This document shows, piece after piece, positions 21,444 through 32,722 of a stretch of 64,000 bases of DNA. The number at the start of each line of letters is the position of its first letter. Position 1 is the stretch's first letter. The notes beneath the pieces were generated by a model that searched no databases, had not been told where the DNA came from, and saw nothing but the letters and a program-made list of their open reading frames with translations. The translations under genes and the position numbers were made by a program. The stretch comes from Adineta ricciae (Eukaryota > Rotifera > Eurotatoria > Adinetida > Adinetidae). Location: contig CAJNOJ010000260.1 of assembly GCA_905250025.1 (NCBI GenBank), forward strand, positions 78,188 through 142,187, written 5' to 3'.

Positions 21444-22731
21444 TCAGGATTTGTTTTCAGTCTTGGTTTCGTGTTCACGAGTATCTTGCAAACCTGACAA
21501 AGCACCAGTGCTAATTTTGTAGAGAAATTGTAGAAGAAACTGAAAGACACAAAAAGCAGTCGTCAGGATCGTTTCTTTTACATATACAGAAATGCATACC
21601 AGGACCCAATAGACATTTAGAACAAGTAATATCCACAATTGTACATTAAAAAAACCATATAAATTGCAGCCTTTATCATGAGTTCGATAAGGAAAAACAA
21701 CTCCGGTTGAATACAAAACTTTCAACGGATACAAATAAAGACGAAACACAAACCTATGTAGAACATCAAGAAAATAAACCTGAGTGAAATCGTAATAATC
21801 ATTATACCAGCTTAGCGTGAATATAATAAAACTACCGTTGGCAGCATTTTCATATTGAGGATATTTTTCGCCACCTTGTCGGACACTCATATAGTGTAAG
21901 AGTTTTGTAAGTTCGAGCAAAACATCGCTGATGTCGTGTACAAAGAGAACAATTAAGCCAACTTTATGATATCTGTTCGATTAAACAAAAAAAGAAGTTT
22001 GAATGAAAAACAAAAACAACGCAAATTCGTGCTTTGTTCTTACCGAATGGCGTACGATACGAGAATGAGTGTCATGGTCAATATGTGATGAATGAATATG
22101 GCATAGAAGTCTTTACGTTTAGTTTCTTTATAGAATATGGCATAAAGAGAATGGAGGGCGTAGGCACATCGACCGAAATACATTAGTTTGATATCAAATG
22201 GAACTTTCATACCCGAAGACCAGTCTAAAATTTGAAAAGTGAGTTAGGAAAATCAGGAAAGAAATGTACATTTACCATCCCAGATGAGATAAGGTTCTTG
22301 GTAGTAATTGTAACGATAATAGAGTAGATAAGTACAGTAAAACCATGCACATGCGCTCATAAGAAACTTCCATGCTGTTTCGGGGAACTTTTGGTTGTTT
22401 TCGGTAGTTAAATTCAAATAGTTCGCCAAAGGCTAAAGGTCAAAAAGTTCTTGCGCTGCATTTTAGGTGTAATAAAATAGCAACAAACTTTGAGCGTAGT
22501 TCGTTCGAATACGGAACGAATGAATGTGAGAAAGATTGCAGCATAAACTATATAAGTGATATCTTGTAGGGGAAAGTAATAGTGTTGAGTGAATTCGTCA
22601 ATAAACGAATCTGGAAAGACGTAACCACGCCATGCATCTGGACCATAGTACCATTTCATTGTGTGCCACATATCTGTTGCAAGGTCAGCGTAGGACGGTG
22701 ACATTGAATAGTTATTCCGTGTATAAGTCAT
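21444..22731 (-). CDS. Ceramide synthase (TLC/Lag1 domain)
   Basis: Six exons: 22489-22731, 22276-22432, 22044-22224, 21808-21972, 21600-21753 and 21444-21539. Introns are 51-71 bp with GT/AG borders and all phases agree, giving 331 residues. It N-acylates sphingoid bases in the ER membrane. The diagnostic Lag1p motif is complete across the exon 3/4 join: HHILTMTLILVSYAIRYHKV, then HDISDVLLELTK, with His179-His180 and His206-Asp207. Upstream is WDWSSGMK, a variant of the family WF-SS--G segment. Several hydrophobic spans surround it. There is no homeobox-like domain, and the length is near the family minimum. The acidic/polar tail ends EHETKTENKS. Block C is intact with identical exon lengths. 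Confidence 0.9.
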
Positions 22732-23071
22732 GATTGATAAGTAGAAATTTTACCTCGTATGTTAAAGTCTTCAATACGAAATGGTGTCGAAACTGAAAGT
22801 GCACACAACAATAGAATGGAGATACTTTTATCAAAGATCGAACAGAGTCCATACACCCACAGTATGATATGATAACGTGCAAGTTAAAGAGATTAGAATG
22901 AAAGAATATTCGTATTCTCTCAACATTCTTTTTATTGTTGCTGTAATGAATCTTGTCGTTTCTTATAAATATTGCATTTAACACAAATCATCAAACAAAT
23001 AAAATAAAAGCACTCAAAAGCTACACGCGATATATTGATTTTCACCTGCGTTCTCAACGTTTCAAAACAAG
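22732..23071. other. Short intergenic region
   Basis: The 340 bp between ceramide synthase and the TPR gene. Nothing beyond presumed regulatory DNA is seen. Confidence 0.55.
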
Positions 23072-26000
23072 CTATTTTCTTGCACGTTTCACATGTTCTC
23101 TGTAAGCGAAAAGATCAGGATGATGCTCGGGTAAGACTCGTTGAGCAATATCTAGGGCATATTTATAAAATTTCGCTGCCTTTGAACGATTATTCATCGC
23201 CATGTACACTGAACCAAGATTATTAAATGATTGAGCTAGATCGGAATGCTTTGGATGAAGAATTTTCTGCCGAATATCCAGTGCTTGCTGATAATATTGA
23301 AGTGCCTGAGGGTAATTTTTCATTGCCAGATAAATTCCACCGAGATTGTTATAGGACACAGTTAGATCCGGATGATTCGGCGGAAGGCTTTCTTTGGAAA
23401 TTTCTAAATCTTTTTTGTAGTACGAAAGTGCTTTAGCATGTTCACCCATATTTTTATAAGTAACACCAAGATTATTGTATGTACACGCCAGATAAGGATG
23501 ATTGGCTGGCACAATCGATTGCAAAATTTTCAGTGCTTTCTCATGATACAGAATTGCCTCTTTATATTGACGCATATTCGTTAGCACAGCGCCAAAACTT
23601 GTATAAGAATTCGCTAAATCCACATGTGACGGCGAAAGACTACTCTCTCTTATTTCCATCGCTTGTTGATAATTCGAATATGCTTCGGAATATTTGCCCA
23701 GTTTACTGTTCAACAAACCCATATTAGCATAAAGAGTTGCCAAACACGGATGATTCATCGGGAGAATTTTCTTGTAAATATCCGATGCTTTTTGGTAATT
23801 CAACCGTGCTTGAGGATATTTCCCGATTGCCACATGCACATTCGCAATATTAATATAAGAAGTAGCCAATTCAGTATGGTCGAAACCGAGATGGTTTTTA
23901 GTGATTGTAATCACGTCTTTATAAAATGAGAGCGCTTTTGTATAATCTCCCATTTGATAATAAAGTCCAGCGATATCAGTATAGCAACTGGTTAGTTGTA
24001 AAGGCTTTTCAGTATAAAGCTTTCGGTGGAGTTCCACGTTTTTCTCTTCATATGTCAAAGCTTTTGAGTAATATCCGACTTTGGTTAACGCAGTGACGAT
24101 TTTCTGATAACGTTCCATTAAAGTTACATTGTTTACAGATGTGCGTTCGGCGAGGTCAACACTTTTCTCATACGATGGAATCGATAGCAAAGGTCTATCG
24201 GTACTATCATAAATTCGCGCTATGTTATCATAAGCGATGATCAGCATGAAGTTATCTACCGGAACAATCTTCAGTTGTGTATCCAATGCTTCGTGGTAGC
24301 ATTGCAATGCTTGAGAAAAATCTTCGAGATTTTCGTAAAATCTACCTAGTTGAAAGAAAAGCGTGACGATATAGGAGAGATTAGGACGAGGGTCATTCTG
24401 TAGACTGTCTAATACTTTTTGATAATAACCGAACGTTTTCGTATAATTGCGTTCTTTTTCGAAATGTGCAGCAACTTTCAGATACAGGTTCGGCAAATCG
24501 CATTGAGCTAATGAGGGGTTTCGTTCATAATTTTCTATCAGTTGTTCGCGAATTAATTTAGCCTTTTCGTTTTTATTTAACTTTTCATACAGATATGCAA
24601 GACTCTCGTATGAATTGATTAGACTGTGATCATCCGGTGAGCAAGTTTTCAGCAAATATTGATGAATTTTTTCTTGATAAAGCAGTACATTTCTATCATC
24701 GTTGATTGCTGTGTAAATTTTGACGACATTATCGAGCATAGTCTTCAGATCATCTCGATCGCCTGATTGTGTTACTTCAAGAATTTCTATTGCTTTTTGG
24801 TAATACTCCAATGATCTGTCGTACTCTTTTACATCCATCAAAACTTTTGCCACACATTGATAGGAAGATACAAGATCTGGATGATTGTCAGGAAATTTTT
24901 TATTTTGTAATTCGAGCGATTTTTCACAGTAAAACAGAGATTTCGACAGTTGGTTTGTGACAGTATACATAAAACTTAACCTGCAATATGTAAGATCTAA
25001 ATCGGGGTGTGTTTCTGGAAGAATTTGTTCTTGAATAGGAACTAGTTTTTCGAAAAATGTGATCGCGTTTGCATAATCGCCCGTTTCTTGATAAAGAGAA
25101 CCAATGCAGTTGAAGACGTGACTTAAATCGGTTTCATCTGAAAGATTTACTTGTTCGTACAACCTCGTTGCGACATGTAGATTCACGAGCGCTTTTTGAT
25201 ATTCTTTCGCCTGGTATAGGACCCTTCCGATGGATGCGTAGTCACTGGCTATGTCGAGTTTATTCGACGGACGGGCCGTTCTGTCTAAATGGAGTATTTT
25301 TTCGTAATAAGGAAGTGCATTTGTAGGTTGATTGAGTTTTTCGAATGTACGAGCAATGTTTTTGTACGCACGCAGGTAATCGATACGATTCACCGGTCGT
25401 ATTTCTTCTAAATGCTCTCGTGCTTTTTCGTAATACGAAAGTGCCTTTGTTAGATTGTTATTTTTCTCAAAGATTTTACTAATAGCATTGCAGACCGTCA
25501 CCTTATTCGTTCGTTCTTCGAACAAAATGCCTTGGTTTTGTTCGTAGGAAGTTTCGTAATAGAATAATGCTTCCGATTCGTTGCTTAGACGCGTATACAA
25601 TCGTCCGAGCTGAAACAAACATCTGGTGCAAACCGGATGAGGAGATGAATCGTGTTGCTGGGCAAGATTCAGTAGTTTTAGTTGAAATTCAATAGCTTCA
25701 GAATAGCTCTCCAGCATTTCAGCATTGTAACTGATGCATTCGTAACAGATAAAAATACTTTCATAATTAAGAGGAGCGAGTTGCTGTAAAATGTTGAGTT
25801 CATTCATATGAAAAGAGATCGCTTCAAGGTACGCACGAATATCTCGGTAGATTAAACCGATTTTGTGATACACATCTGCGAGATTAGTATCTAGAGGGTT
25901 TTTTGATAGAATGCCAATTGCCTTTCGATAAAATTCAATGGCTTCGGTATAATTTTGCTCATCATTTCGAATCGATCCTAATTGCTGGTAAAGAGTCGCT

Positions 26001-27100
26001 TTCTCGTCGTCATTATCAATGTGTTCTAACATAGCCTCAAAGGCTTCCTGTCCTCTGTCTGTTTGAATCAGTTCTGCGATTAATCGACTTCGGCTCTTTT
26101 CCTCGGAAAGCTTCACATCTGGTGTTTCACCCGGAACCAAATTGACTTGCCATAGTCGAACATTGTTTGCAAATCGTTTGTATTTTTCGATGCGGAATGG
26201 CGAAAACAAAGAAAATAGAATTCCAACATGACTCTCGTTTTGGTTATGTTGCTGAACGGTGTCAAGTGATGTCGGGCGATCTGCACTTGTTAAAAGGAAA
26301 GTTTGAAATACTATCCAACCGTTTTTTGTTGCTTTCAATTGTTCGAACTTTTCCTGCGATAAAATATGTCTGAAATACGCCGTCAAGGCTGATGAATGTT
26401 GATGATCTTGGTTACATTGTTTTGAATAAATATGGGAAATGTTGATGTCTAAATCGTGGATGAAACAGGCAAGTTTTATAAGCATATCGATGTCCATCGA
26501 ATATAGAGCTTTGCGGAGGAATGAAGTGTGAAGCTGATTAGAGATAAACCACGAAATCGGTGATTGGGAAATATATTTTTCATTGTTCATTTGAGATTCG
26601 TACTGATTCAGATATTCTTCCATCTGCTTTCGATCATCATCAATTAGTAACAACATATTTTTGAATAATTGGTAGAATCTTCTGAATTCGTCGTCACCAT
26701 TTGCGGTGAAAAAATGCACTGATACTAGATTTGCGACCCATTCTTTGTTATTTGTACTCAGCGTCTCATAAAGTGACGAAGTATCGGTGCAAAGAATCTT
26801 GACTTTCGAATATTGTTCTCGCACATCGCTGTAGTTTCCTTTTTCCTTTGATAATATATAAACTTCGTGCACTTCTTCAAAGTCACGAGTCTCTGGAAGG
26901 ATTTTTTCGGCCATTGTGTCTGACGGACTGAGTACAAGTCGATCCATTGGATTTTTCTGAATGAATTCAATACAAGAACCGATATCTGTGAAGGTTTTGA
27001 CAGTTTGAGCTGTGTTTCGCAATTTGTCACGTGCATTTTCGTCGACAATTTCATCAAGTCCAATGAGAACAAAGCCACGTTCCATCGCGCTAACCTTCAA
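23072..27100 (-). CDS. Giant TPR protein with alpha/beta domain and degenerate ART (1342 aa)
   Basis: One uninterrupted exon. Residues 9-115 form the alpha/beta domain shared with neighbours: GFVLIGLDE, TFTDIGSCIEFI, DRLVLSPSD, EVYILSKEKG and KVKILCTD. Residues about 183-320 match the ART region of the 845-aa protein at 35839-38376, but the catalytic triad has decayed. The Arg segment is AYFRHILS (R244), STS became LTS (270-272), and the ExE before ILFS became HVG (291-293). It is therefore probably a pseudo-ART unable to transfer ADP-ribose. From about 366 to the end lie roughly 23 TPRs of 42 residues of kinesin-light-chain type (NNLGxxYxxMGxYxxAxxYYxxAL then NHPD), forming a superhelical protein-binding scaffold. 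Cytosolic. The copy at 51139-55167 has identical length. Confidence 0.85.
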   Translation of the reverse strand: MKVSAMERGFVLIGLDEIVDENARDKLRNTAQTVKTFTDIGSCIEFIQKNPMDRLVLSPSDTMAEKILPETRDFEEVHEVYILSKEKGNYSDVREQYSKVKILCTDTSSLYETLSTNNKEWVANLVSVHFFTANGDDEFRRFYQLFKNMLLLIDDDRKQMEEYLNQYESQMNNEKYISQSPISWFISNQLHTSFLRKALYSMDIDMLIKLACFIHDLDINISHIYSKQCNQDHQHSSALTAYFRHILSQEKFEQLKATKNGWIVFQTFLLTSADRPTSLDTVQQHNQNESHVGILFSLFSPFRIEKYKRFANNVRLWQVNLVPGETPDVKLSEEKSRSRLIAELIQTDRGQEAFEAMLEHIDNDDEKATLYQQLGSIRNDEQNYTEAIEFYRKAIGILSKNPLDTNLADVYHKIGLIYRDIRAYLEAISFHMNELNILQQLAPLNYESIFICYECISYNAEMLESYSEAIEFQLKLLNLAQQHDSSPHPVCTRCLFQLGRLYTRLSNESEALFYYETSYEQNQGILFEERTNKVTVCNAISKIFEKNNNLTKALSYYEKAREHLEEIRPVNRIDYLRAYKNIARTFEKLNQPTNALPYYEKILHLDRTARPSNKLDIASDYASIGRVLYQAKEYQKALVNLHVATRLYEQVNLSDETDLSHVFNCIGSLYQETGDYANAITFFEKLVPIQEQILPETHPDLDLTYCRLSFMYTVTNQLSKSLFYCEKSLELQNKKFPDNHPDLVSSYQCVAKVLMDVKEYDRSLEYYQKAIEILEVTQSGDRDDLKTMLDNVVKIYTAINDDRNVLLYQEKIHQYLLKTCSPDDHSLINSYESLAYLYEKLNKNEKAKLIREQLIENYERNPSLAQCDLPNLYLKVAAHFEKERNYTKTFGYYQKVLDSLQNDPRPNLSYIVTLFFQLGRFYENLEDFSQALQCYHEALDTQLKIVPVDNFMLIIAYDNIARIYDSTDRPLLSIPSYEKSVDLAERTSVNNVTLMERYQKIVTALTKVGYYSKALTYEEKNVELHRKLYTEKPLQLTSCYTDIAGLYYQMGDYTKALSFYKDVITITKNHLGFDHTELATSYINIANVHVAIGKYPQARLNYQKASDIYKKILPMNHPCLATLYANMGLLNSKLGKYSEAYSNYQQAMEIRESSLSPSHVDLANSYTSFGAVLTNMRQYKEAILYHEKALKILQSIVPANHPYLACTYNNLGVTYKNMGEHAKALSYYKKDLEISKESLPPNHPDLTVSYNNLGGIYLAMKNYPQALQYYQQALDIRQKILHPKHSDLAQSFNNLGSVYMAMNNRSKAAKFYKYALDIAQRVLPEHHPDLFAYREHVKRARK

Positions 27101-27750
27101 TAGAATGAATATTTCTGCATTTGCTTATATTTAGTTACACTTCGTTAATTCTCCCTCTTTTATATTCATCCACGTGCTCACTTTCAATATCATCGATACA
27201 GACGAAACAATAAACATGCATCTTAATGTCTTCGGACTACATTTCATCAGAGAAAAGTATCAATTGTATTGGTGAAAACACGTGTGCGTGCTGTGATTCC
27301 TACATAATATTAGAAATTGACATAGATCGAGATGAATGCTTATCGGTTTTCCGTAGACAGGGACAAACACATTATTGAACGTCCTTGCCGGTAGTTGATC
27401 TAGTAATCTTAGTCATCTACTCGCACCCGCATCCTCTTAGTTCAGCAGAATTATATGATCCGACGACAGGCAATTGGACGTTTGCAATTAATAAGAATAA
27501 TCTCCCTGCCTTTTTGTAATTCAAAATATACTCCCGTTGTATAGCGACATTCTTCGGTGTTTTAGCACTTTATTTTCTTCCATATGTATACATCGTAGAG
27601 GTATAAAAAATTTCTATTGGTAATTCGACGACGTACACACGGATCATCAGTAAACAGAATGATATTGCATCGCACTCTGCCTTCACAATTCAGAATCGAA
27701 ATCTACTTTGACACAGTATGGTTGACGCAAATATAAATAGATCTTTCAAA
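27101..27750. other. Intergenic region with haplotype-specific pieces
   Basis: The shared 5' flank between divergent TPR (minus) and F-box (plus) genes. Between about 27420 and 27510 the sequence differs completely from block C, starting at a degenerate telomere-like run (CGCACCCGCATCC). The Kelch fragment lies here. Confidence 0.55.
27442..27486 (+). pseudogene. Orphan Kelch-repeat fragment
   Basis: A 15-codon stretch reads SAELYDPTTGNWTFA, the exact signature of a Kelch beta-propeller blade, with no further Kelch blades around it. It is present only in block B and replaced by unrelated DNA in block C (about 55503-55640). Interpreted as a captured gene fragment. Confidence 0.5.
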
Positions 27751-28989
27751 ATGTGTCAAGCAAAGCGACGCCGAATTGAAAAAGATTCAAAAGAGGTCCG
27801 AAGTAAGTCGTACTATTCTATTCTTTGCATAGACGTCATAATACCGTTACACCGGGTATCGATACGAGCCCGTTCTATCCGCGGGTAAACACTTGAGGAT
27901 GAGGGTGTGGGTGGTGGCTGGATACACCAAATCCACTCACATCCATTAGCTTTCCAGGATACTCTTCTATTTGGGTATCGTGTTGGATACACCGACTCAG
28001 CTGCATATGGTGACATAGCGAATTGTCTACTTTTGGATGAATACCGGGTGTAACGGGATTATGACATCACTCATTCTTTGTAAGTCTAGCGATTTTCTTA
28101 ATTAACAGTAGTACCAACACGGTTCGATGATTTTTCAAATGAAATCATCTGCGAAGTATTTGAGTACCTCGATGCTTACAATGTTTACACATCTTTTCTT
28201 AATCTCAATACTCGCTTTCAAAATCTTGTTTTGTATTCTACTTTTCCCCTCCGAATCGACATTTTTCTGGTATCAAATCGATCATTCCATCGATATTATA
28301 CGCAATTTCTTCTCCAACATCTCCACCGAATTCATTCACTTTGCCTATTAAATTCTTTTCCTATGGCTCTTACAATTCTCTTATTACAAAATACTTCGAA
28401 ATTCACTCGACTACGCTACCTTCTCCTCGATCAAATGGAGCTGGTCTACCTTGAAAATCTTCTCCTTGCATTAACAACAATTCCTTCTCTCTATTCATTG
28501 AATACCATCTACAATGGTCCCGACTCCGGTAAATCTAATATATACGATTTAATATTCCGCTTACCTACTTTAAAATATTGCAAAATGACATTCAAAACTG
28601 GTTTCGACGCGGATCTACCACCTGCAGCCAACAACTCATTTAGTCCAATAAAATACCTTTATTTGAAAGGAGAATGTAAACTCAACATCCTTTCATCTAT
28701 TTTATCATATACTTCTCAACTCCGTTATTTATCTGTGGACACGTTGGATGCAGATGCTCGCGGTCCATCTGAAATTCTCTCTGTTGCATCGAATAACTAT
28801 CTATTACGCGCATCGATTTCACTAGGAAAAATTCAACCTGAGCAGCTTCTATCCTTCATGTCACGACATTTTACACATCTAAACATGTTACATTTATCGA
28901 AAAGTGCAAATAACTTGGATGTTTACCAATGGAAGGCGTTGATTTTATCTCATACTTCACATTTACGTATAGTTATTTCATGCAATTAA
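27751..28989 (+). CDS. F-box protein (310 aa)
   Basis: Two exons, 27751-27802 and 28109-28989, joined by a 5' GTAAGT and a 3' TTAACAG, phase 1. Exon 1 gives a short basic leader (MCQAKRRRIEKDSKEVR). The F-box follows directly, FDDFSNEIICEVFEYLDAYN then LNLNTRFQNLV, matching the bdelloid form of this SKP1-binding motif. The remaining about 250 residues contain loosely repeated leucine-rich segments (LYLKGECKLNILSSIL, LRYLSVDTLD, LNMLHLSK). It is probably the substrate-recognition part of an SCF ubiquitin ligase. The 306-bp intron contains a 245-bp transposable element (27828-28072); in block C the intron is 53 bp. Confidence 0.8.
27828..28072. mobile_element. hAT- or P-like MITE inside the F-box intron, 245 bp
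   Basis: Terminal inverted repeats of about 32 bp: the left begins CATAGACGTCATAATACCGT, and the right end in reverse complement begins GAGTGATGTCATAATCCCGT. The element is flanked by an exact 8-bp duplication ATTCTTTG (27820-27827 and 28073-28080), and block C holds the empty site with one copy. An 8-bp duplication suits hAT or P superfamilies. It is non-coding, so non-autonomous. It carries a telomere-like run (GGGTGTGGGTGGTGG, about 27903-27917). Confidence 0.85.
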
Positions 28990-29275
28990 ACTAATTTCTA
29001 CCAGTATATGTTACCATATCATACTAAATTTATAAGTAAATTTCAATTTTTTAATGACTAGCCTGTCTGAAATGTCTCCTTTCATTATATGGTCGTCGGT
29101 TGTAGATGAATCATACATCTGCACCCTCGTCCATCTTGTCCGAAAACAAGTGATTATCGAGTATTCAACTAACACAGGCCATTTATTGGAATTTTTAATT
29201 CAACATCCATCACGCTGAACATACAAACAATATTTGTACGATTCAATGAAATACACTTTGCCCTCGCTCCACAAT
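28990..29275. other. Intergenic region
   Basis: Convergent 3' flanks of the F-box gene and the small Cys-rich peptide relic; nothing else is seen. Confidence 0.5.
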
Positions 29276-29400
29276 TTATAAGCATTGACTTGAGCACGGA
29301 TAGCCACGAGGTAAGTAGTCAGCACAGTAATTCCGACACCGCGTATTACAGCTACATTCCATGCGTTTCCCAATCTCATGTCCCATTGAATCTGAATGAA
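29276..29400 (-). pseudogene. Truncated small Cys-rich peptide gene
   Basis: Encodes the Cys-rich tail MGHEIGKRMECSCNTRCRNY ending in PCSSQCL, homologous to the intact gene at 57148-57387. About 120 bp that in block C encode the start codon and signal peptide are deleted here, so the product could no longer be secreted. An overlapping alternative frame is also open in both copies, so the coding frame itself is not fully certain. Confidence 0.5.
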
Positions 29401-29855
29401 CTAATGCATTCCACTCTTATGGTGAATGTGATGTGCAAGTGAATATAGTAGATGCATTGTCTGATGTCTGATATTGGATGCAGAGCAAACGTAGTGACTT
29501 ATATGTACAATCGGTTGAACAGCGAGAGAGAGAGTAGACAATTCACGATGAAAGGTGAACAGTTCGCAGCTGTGTGGGGAATAAGTGGGAAAAGAGCTGA
29601 ACATGTTTTTCCCTTTTCTTTTCTTTATTCCATTTTTGTTGATTGGCTGATCCATCGAAAATGTCAAACGAAATGAAGATAAATTTAGCGCGAGGACAGC
29701 GAAAAGAAAGAAAGGCGTTTGTTAGCATATAAAGTAGGTGGACTTGAAAAAACTTCGTCGCAACAGACAGGAAAATGTTTGAATAATATTCTTTGCTGTG
29801 CAAAATTTCATTAGAAAATTGTTTTTCTCAAGTACGGCGGTAATTAAATGTTTTA
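29401..29855. other. Intergenic region with short GA repeat
   Basis: Contains (GA)6 at 29523-29534, which is expanded to about 20 units in block C. No gene is seen. Confidence 0.5.
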
Positions 29856-30855
29856 TTAGCAATAGAACCGAAGCGCAATATTATCAACGTCGCCGTCATT
29901 AGTACTGCCCGCCGCGCGAGTTACTGTGACTAAAAGTTTGAAAAGACGGGCACCAATAGGTACTTGTCCACTACTTTGTCGATAGACTAATGATGTTACG
30001 TTGTTACGACCTGCAGGTGAAACTGGCCCAAGAGTAGTAGTATTGCCTACAGTTTGGTTAGCTTGAGTTAAAAATGTTAATGATATTCCAGTAGCGTCTT
30101 CGTCTCTGGCATAACCTCCAAGCCATGCAGAAAGATTGAATCGAACGATTTGATTGTTAATACGAGCTGGATCGATTAACGTTGTCATGTCAACTATTTG
30201 CCACATTGTAGTCGCAGACGTTGAATTAAATCCATAAAAATGACATTTTCCACGGTCACTAAACAATAAAAGGTGAACGGCATTAGCTTGATTTTCTTTT
30301 TACCTCGGCCCTGGGGTCATCATGTTTTGATTTGCGTTGCTAACACCATATTGTACTTGTGTGATTGGTCCGTCATAATTCCAACCTGTAGGATGTACAA
30401 GGTCATAATTTGTCGCACATGGGCCAGTCTCTCCATCACCATTGTAAATCCAGTTTGGTATCCAAACTAGAAAAATAGTAGACAGTCAGAAACTAGATAC
30501 TGTTCTTACTTGATGGAACCCGTGTATCATCAGAGACGACCAACGTAATACTGTTCATATCTGGTACCATACTGGCACTGGACCATGTGAAATAAGAAAA
30601 CATTTGACATTGGTGAGTTATCCGATGAAAATGAGCTGCTTGGCATTGAATATTTGCTAAACAGTTTGTTTGACAATACAGAATTTTGGAGACTATGATT
30701 GTACTATATGGTAAACATGTTGTGTTGATACAACTGAATTGACCATTAGGAATGGTAGAGATACGAAGGGATCGTATATCTTGTTGAATTGCTAGCGGAA
30801 TCAAAGTATAGAAGAGTAATAATGGGAACTTTCCTGCAATTATTTTTAGCATCAT
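29856..30855 (-). CDS. Secreted PAN-like / beta-sandwich protein (303 aa), intact allele
   Basis: Three exons: 30510-30855, 30304-30466 and 29856-30258. The introns are only 43 and 45 bp (GTAAGA/CTAG and GTAAAA/TTAG); phases agree. A signal peptide near the start (MMLKIIAGKFPLLLFYTLIP) precedes a PAN/Apple-like Cys module with YCQTNCLANIQCQAAHFH and CQMFSYF. After the linker the C-terminal about 135 residues form a beta-rich domain with FNLSAWLGGYARDEDA, LGPVSPAGR and NDGDVDNIAL. That pattern recurs in secreted lectin-like proteins, but I cannot name the family. An upstream ATG at 31020 is possible. A TATA-like element (TATTTATA, minus strand) at about 30985-30992 favours the nearer start. 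It probably binds extracellular ligands. The block C allele is broken. Confidence 0.7.
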
Positions 30856-32722
30856 ATAAGTATTCAAATGAAAACAAGAAATGCGTAGATGGAAAATGTT
30901 ACTTTTCTCCAAATTGGTTGACTTGATGTAAGCCATGCATACTACTTTCAAATTTTCTGTAAAAGCTTCAAGTACTGCACTCTGTATAAATACAGATATC
31001 AGAACGAACAGGCAGTGCATAGAAAGATGGAGATGATTTTTCCAATATTCGATTGATCGTGGATTGTTATCTCAATCTGTATATTTATAATGAAAAACTG
31101 CTCGTAGAAAAGAACTTGCGTTATGTATTCGTCTTTCCGTATATTATGATGTGAAAGCGGTACGCACTTTCTTCCAATATAGTATGAGTGCTCAACAATA
31201 ATATCGTAATTATAATAAAAGAAATTAACATTTGTCTTCAGAAAGAAGGTTCTTGGAGTCCAAAAACGAATGCAACCAAAACTATACTGTCTTCAATAGA
31301 GCAAAATATGATTGCTGCATACAATGGTCATTCTTGATATAAACTTGAGGAAAATAGGACCGTAGGCTGTATGCTAGGTATACCATAATCATCAAATGAG
31401 GTTTTTCCAAACCAGTGACACAGTCTGTCTCATAGCTTAAAAAGTGTTTTAATTTGATTTTTAATAACTTTTTCTAAGGCTGCTCAGAATCGATCTTACT
31501 TTTCAAGAAGGTAAATTTGAATGATAATCAGTACATTAACGGAACAGTTTTATATCTATGTGCGCTGATCTACAATTTGCAACTTGTGCAATTCATTACT
31601 CATTAACGAGTTCCTAATAAATATCAGACAGTTACAGGTCGAGAGAATTGTAGAATAACATGTTTATAAAGAATGTTTTTACCGAATAGAGCTAATGAAA
31701 AGTCCTTCTTGTTGAATGTGCGATGAGAGTGAAAAGTTCCTGTATAATTACACTTTGCACCGTCAAATAGTTCATAAATTAATCGACAGATACATATTCT
31801 CAGAGTTCAATTCTGGTTCCGATTATACTTTTTGCATTTATTTCGAAACACAAATCCATGACTTATTGTCATGTTAATGTTTAGTTTCACATGTTTTAAC
31901 CAAAGATTATTGATGAAACGATCTAGCGTTTTAATTAACAGTTACTCTATCTTAATACCGGGGAGTAGACGAGCAACATTCGTCGGACATATGTTAGTAG
32001 AAAATGTAATTTAATATATGCTTACTTTTAGACTTTATTGCTGGCTCCTTACGTATTCATAGTCTTCGCCTGTCAACACTCGAGTGTTTTTATCGACCAG
32101 CACACCGGAAGAAATTAACTTTATTAACTAAAACTTCGTATGGTCTATCACTATTGAATCAATCGATTCCAAGTCGTTTCATACCAATCTCATCCACAAC
32201 GATTGACACTTCAATCGATGAGCTGTTCATGCAATCACTCTCCTCATAGATAGCAAGAAATCAAAGATTCAATTACACTCTTCAAAGTTATTATTTTCGT
32301 GGTTAGCATCATGGATTTTATTGAAGTGAATACAAATCAACAACACGTCGATCAAAGCAAGTCGTTTAGTTCGAATAATTTTTTCTTTATTTGTTAGAAA
32401 AACGAAACATTTTTCACAGATTCTCATTACTGACACTTACATAAAAGATTTGCAGTTTGCTACAAAAAGTTATTTAAAGTCGCCAACAAATAGAACGTAT
32501 GATTAAAGAAAGTTATAGCTGATGTATCGGTTAAATTAGAGTTGCTTTTGCTTTACTCAACTGAGAAATGATATCTAGTGAATTGTCATAGATCATCTCA
32601 GATGAAAATCTCGACGTAGACAATTGAAACTATGAAAGAATTATTCAAACTAACAAATCTCGTTTGATAGAAGGAAAAATAGACTTGAATCCCACCACTT
32701 CGTTGACCTTTCATGTTGTGTT
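30856..32722. other. Long intergenic region
   Basis: About 1.9 kb of AT-rich DNA, collinear with 58860-60628. A 57-codon plus-strand frame ending at about 32249 is open in both copies but carries no recognisable domain. No gene is called. Confidence 0.5.

Noticed and set aside
23479-23929. Plus-strand frames inside the TPR gene
   Set aside because: They recur with the repeat period of the TPR array and are shadows of the minus-strand gene.
23072-27100. Tandem repeat or CRISPR-like array
   Set aside because: The periodicity is the 126-bp TPR coding unit, degenerate at the DNA level and fully in frame.
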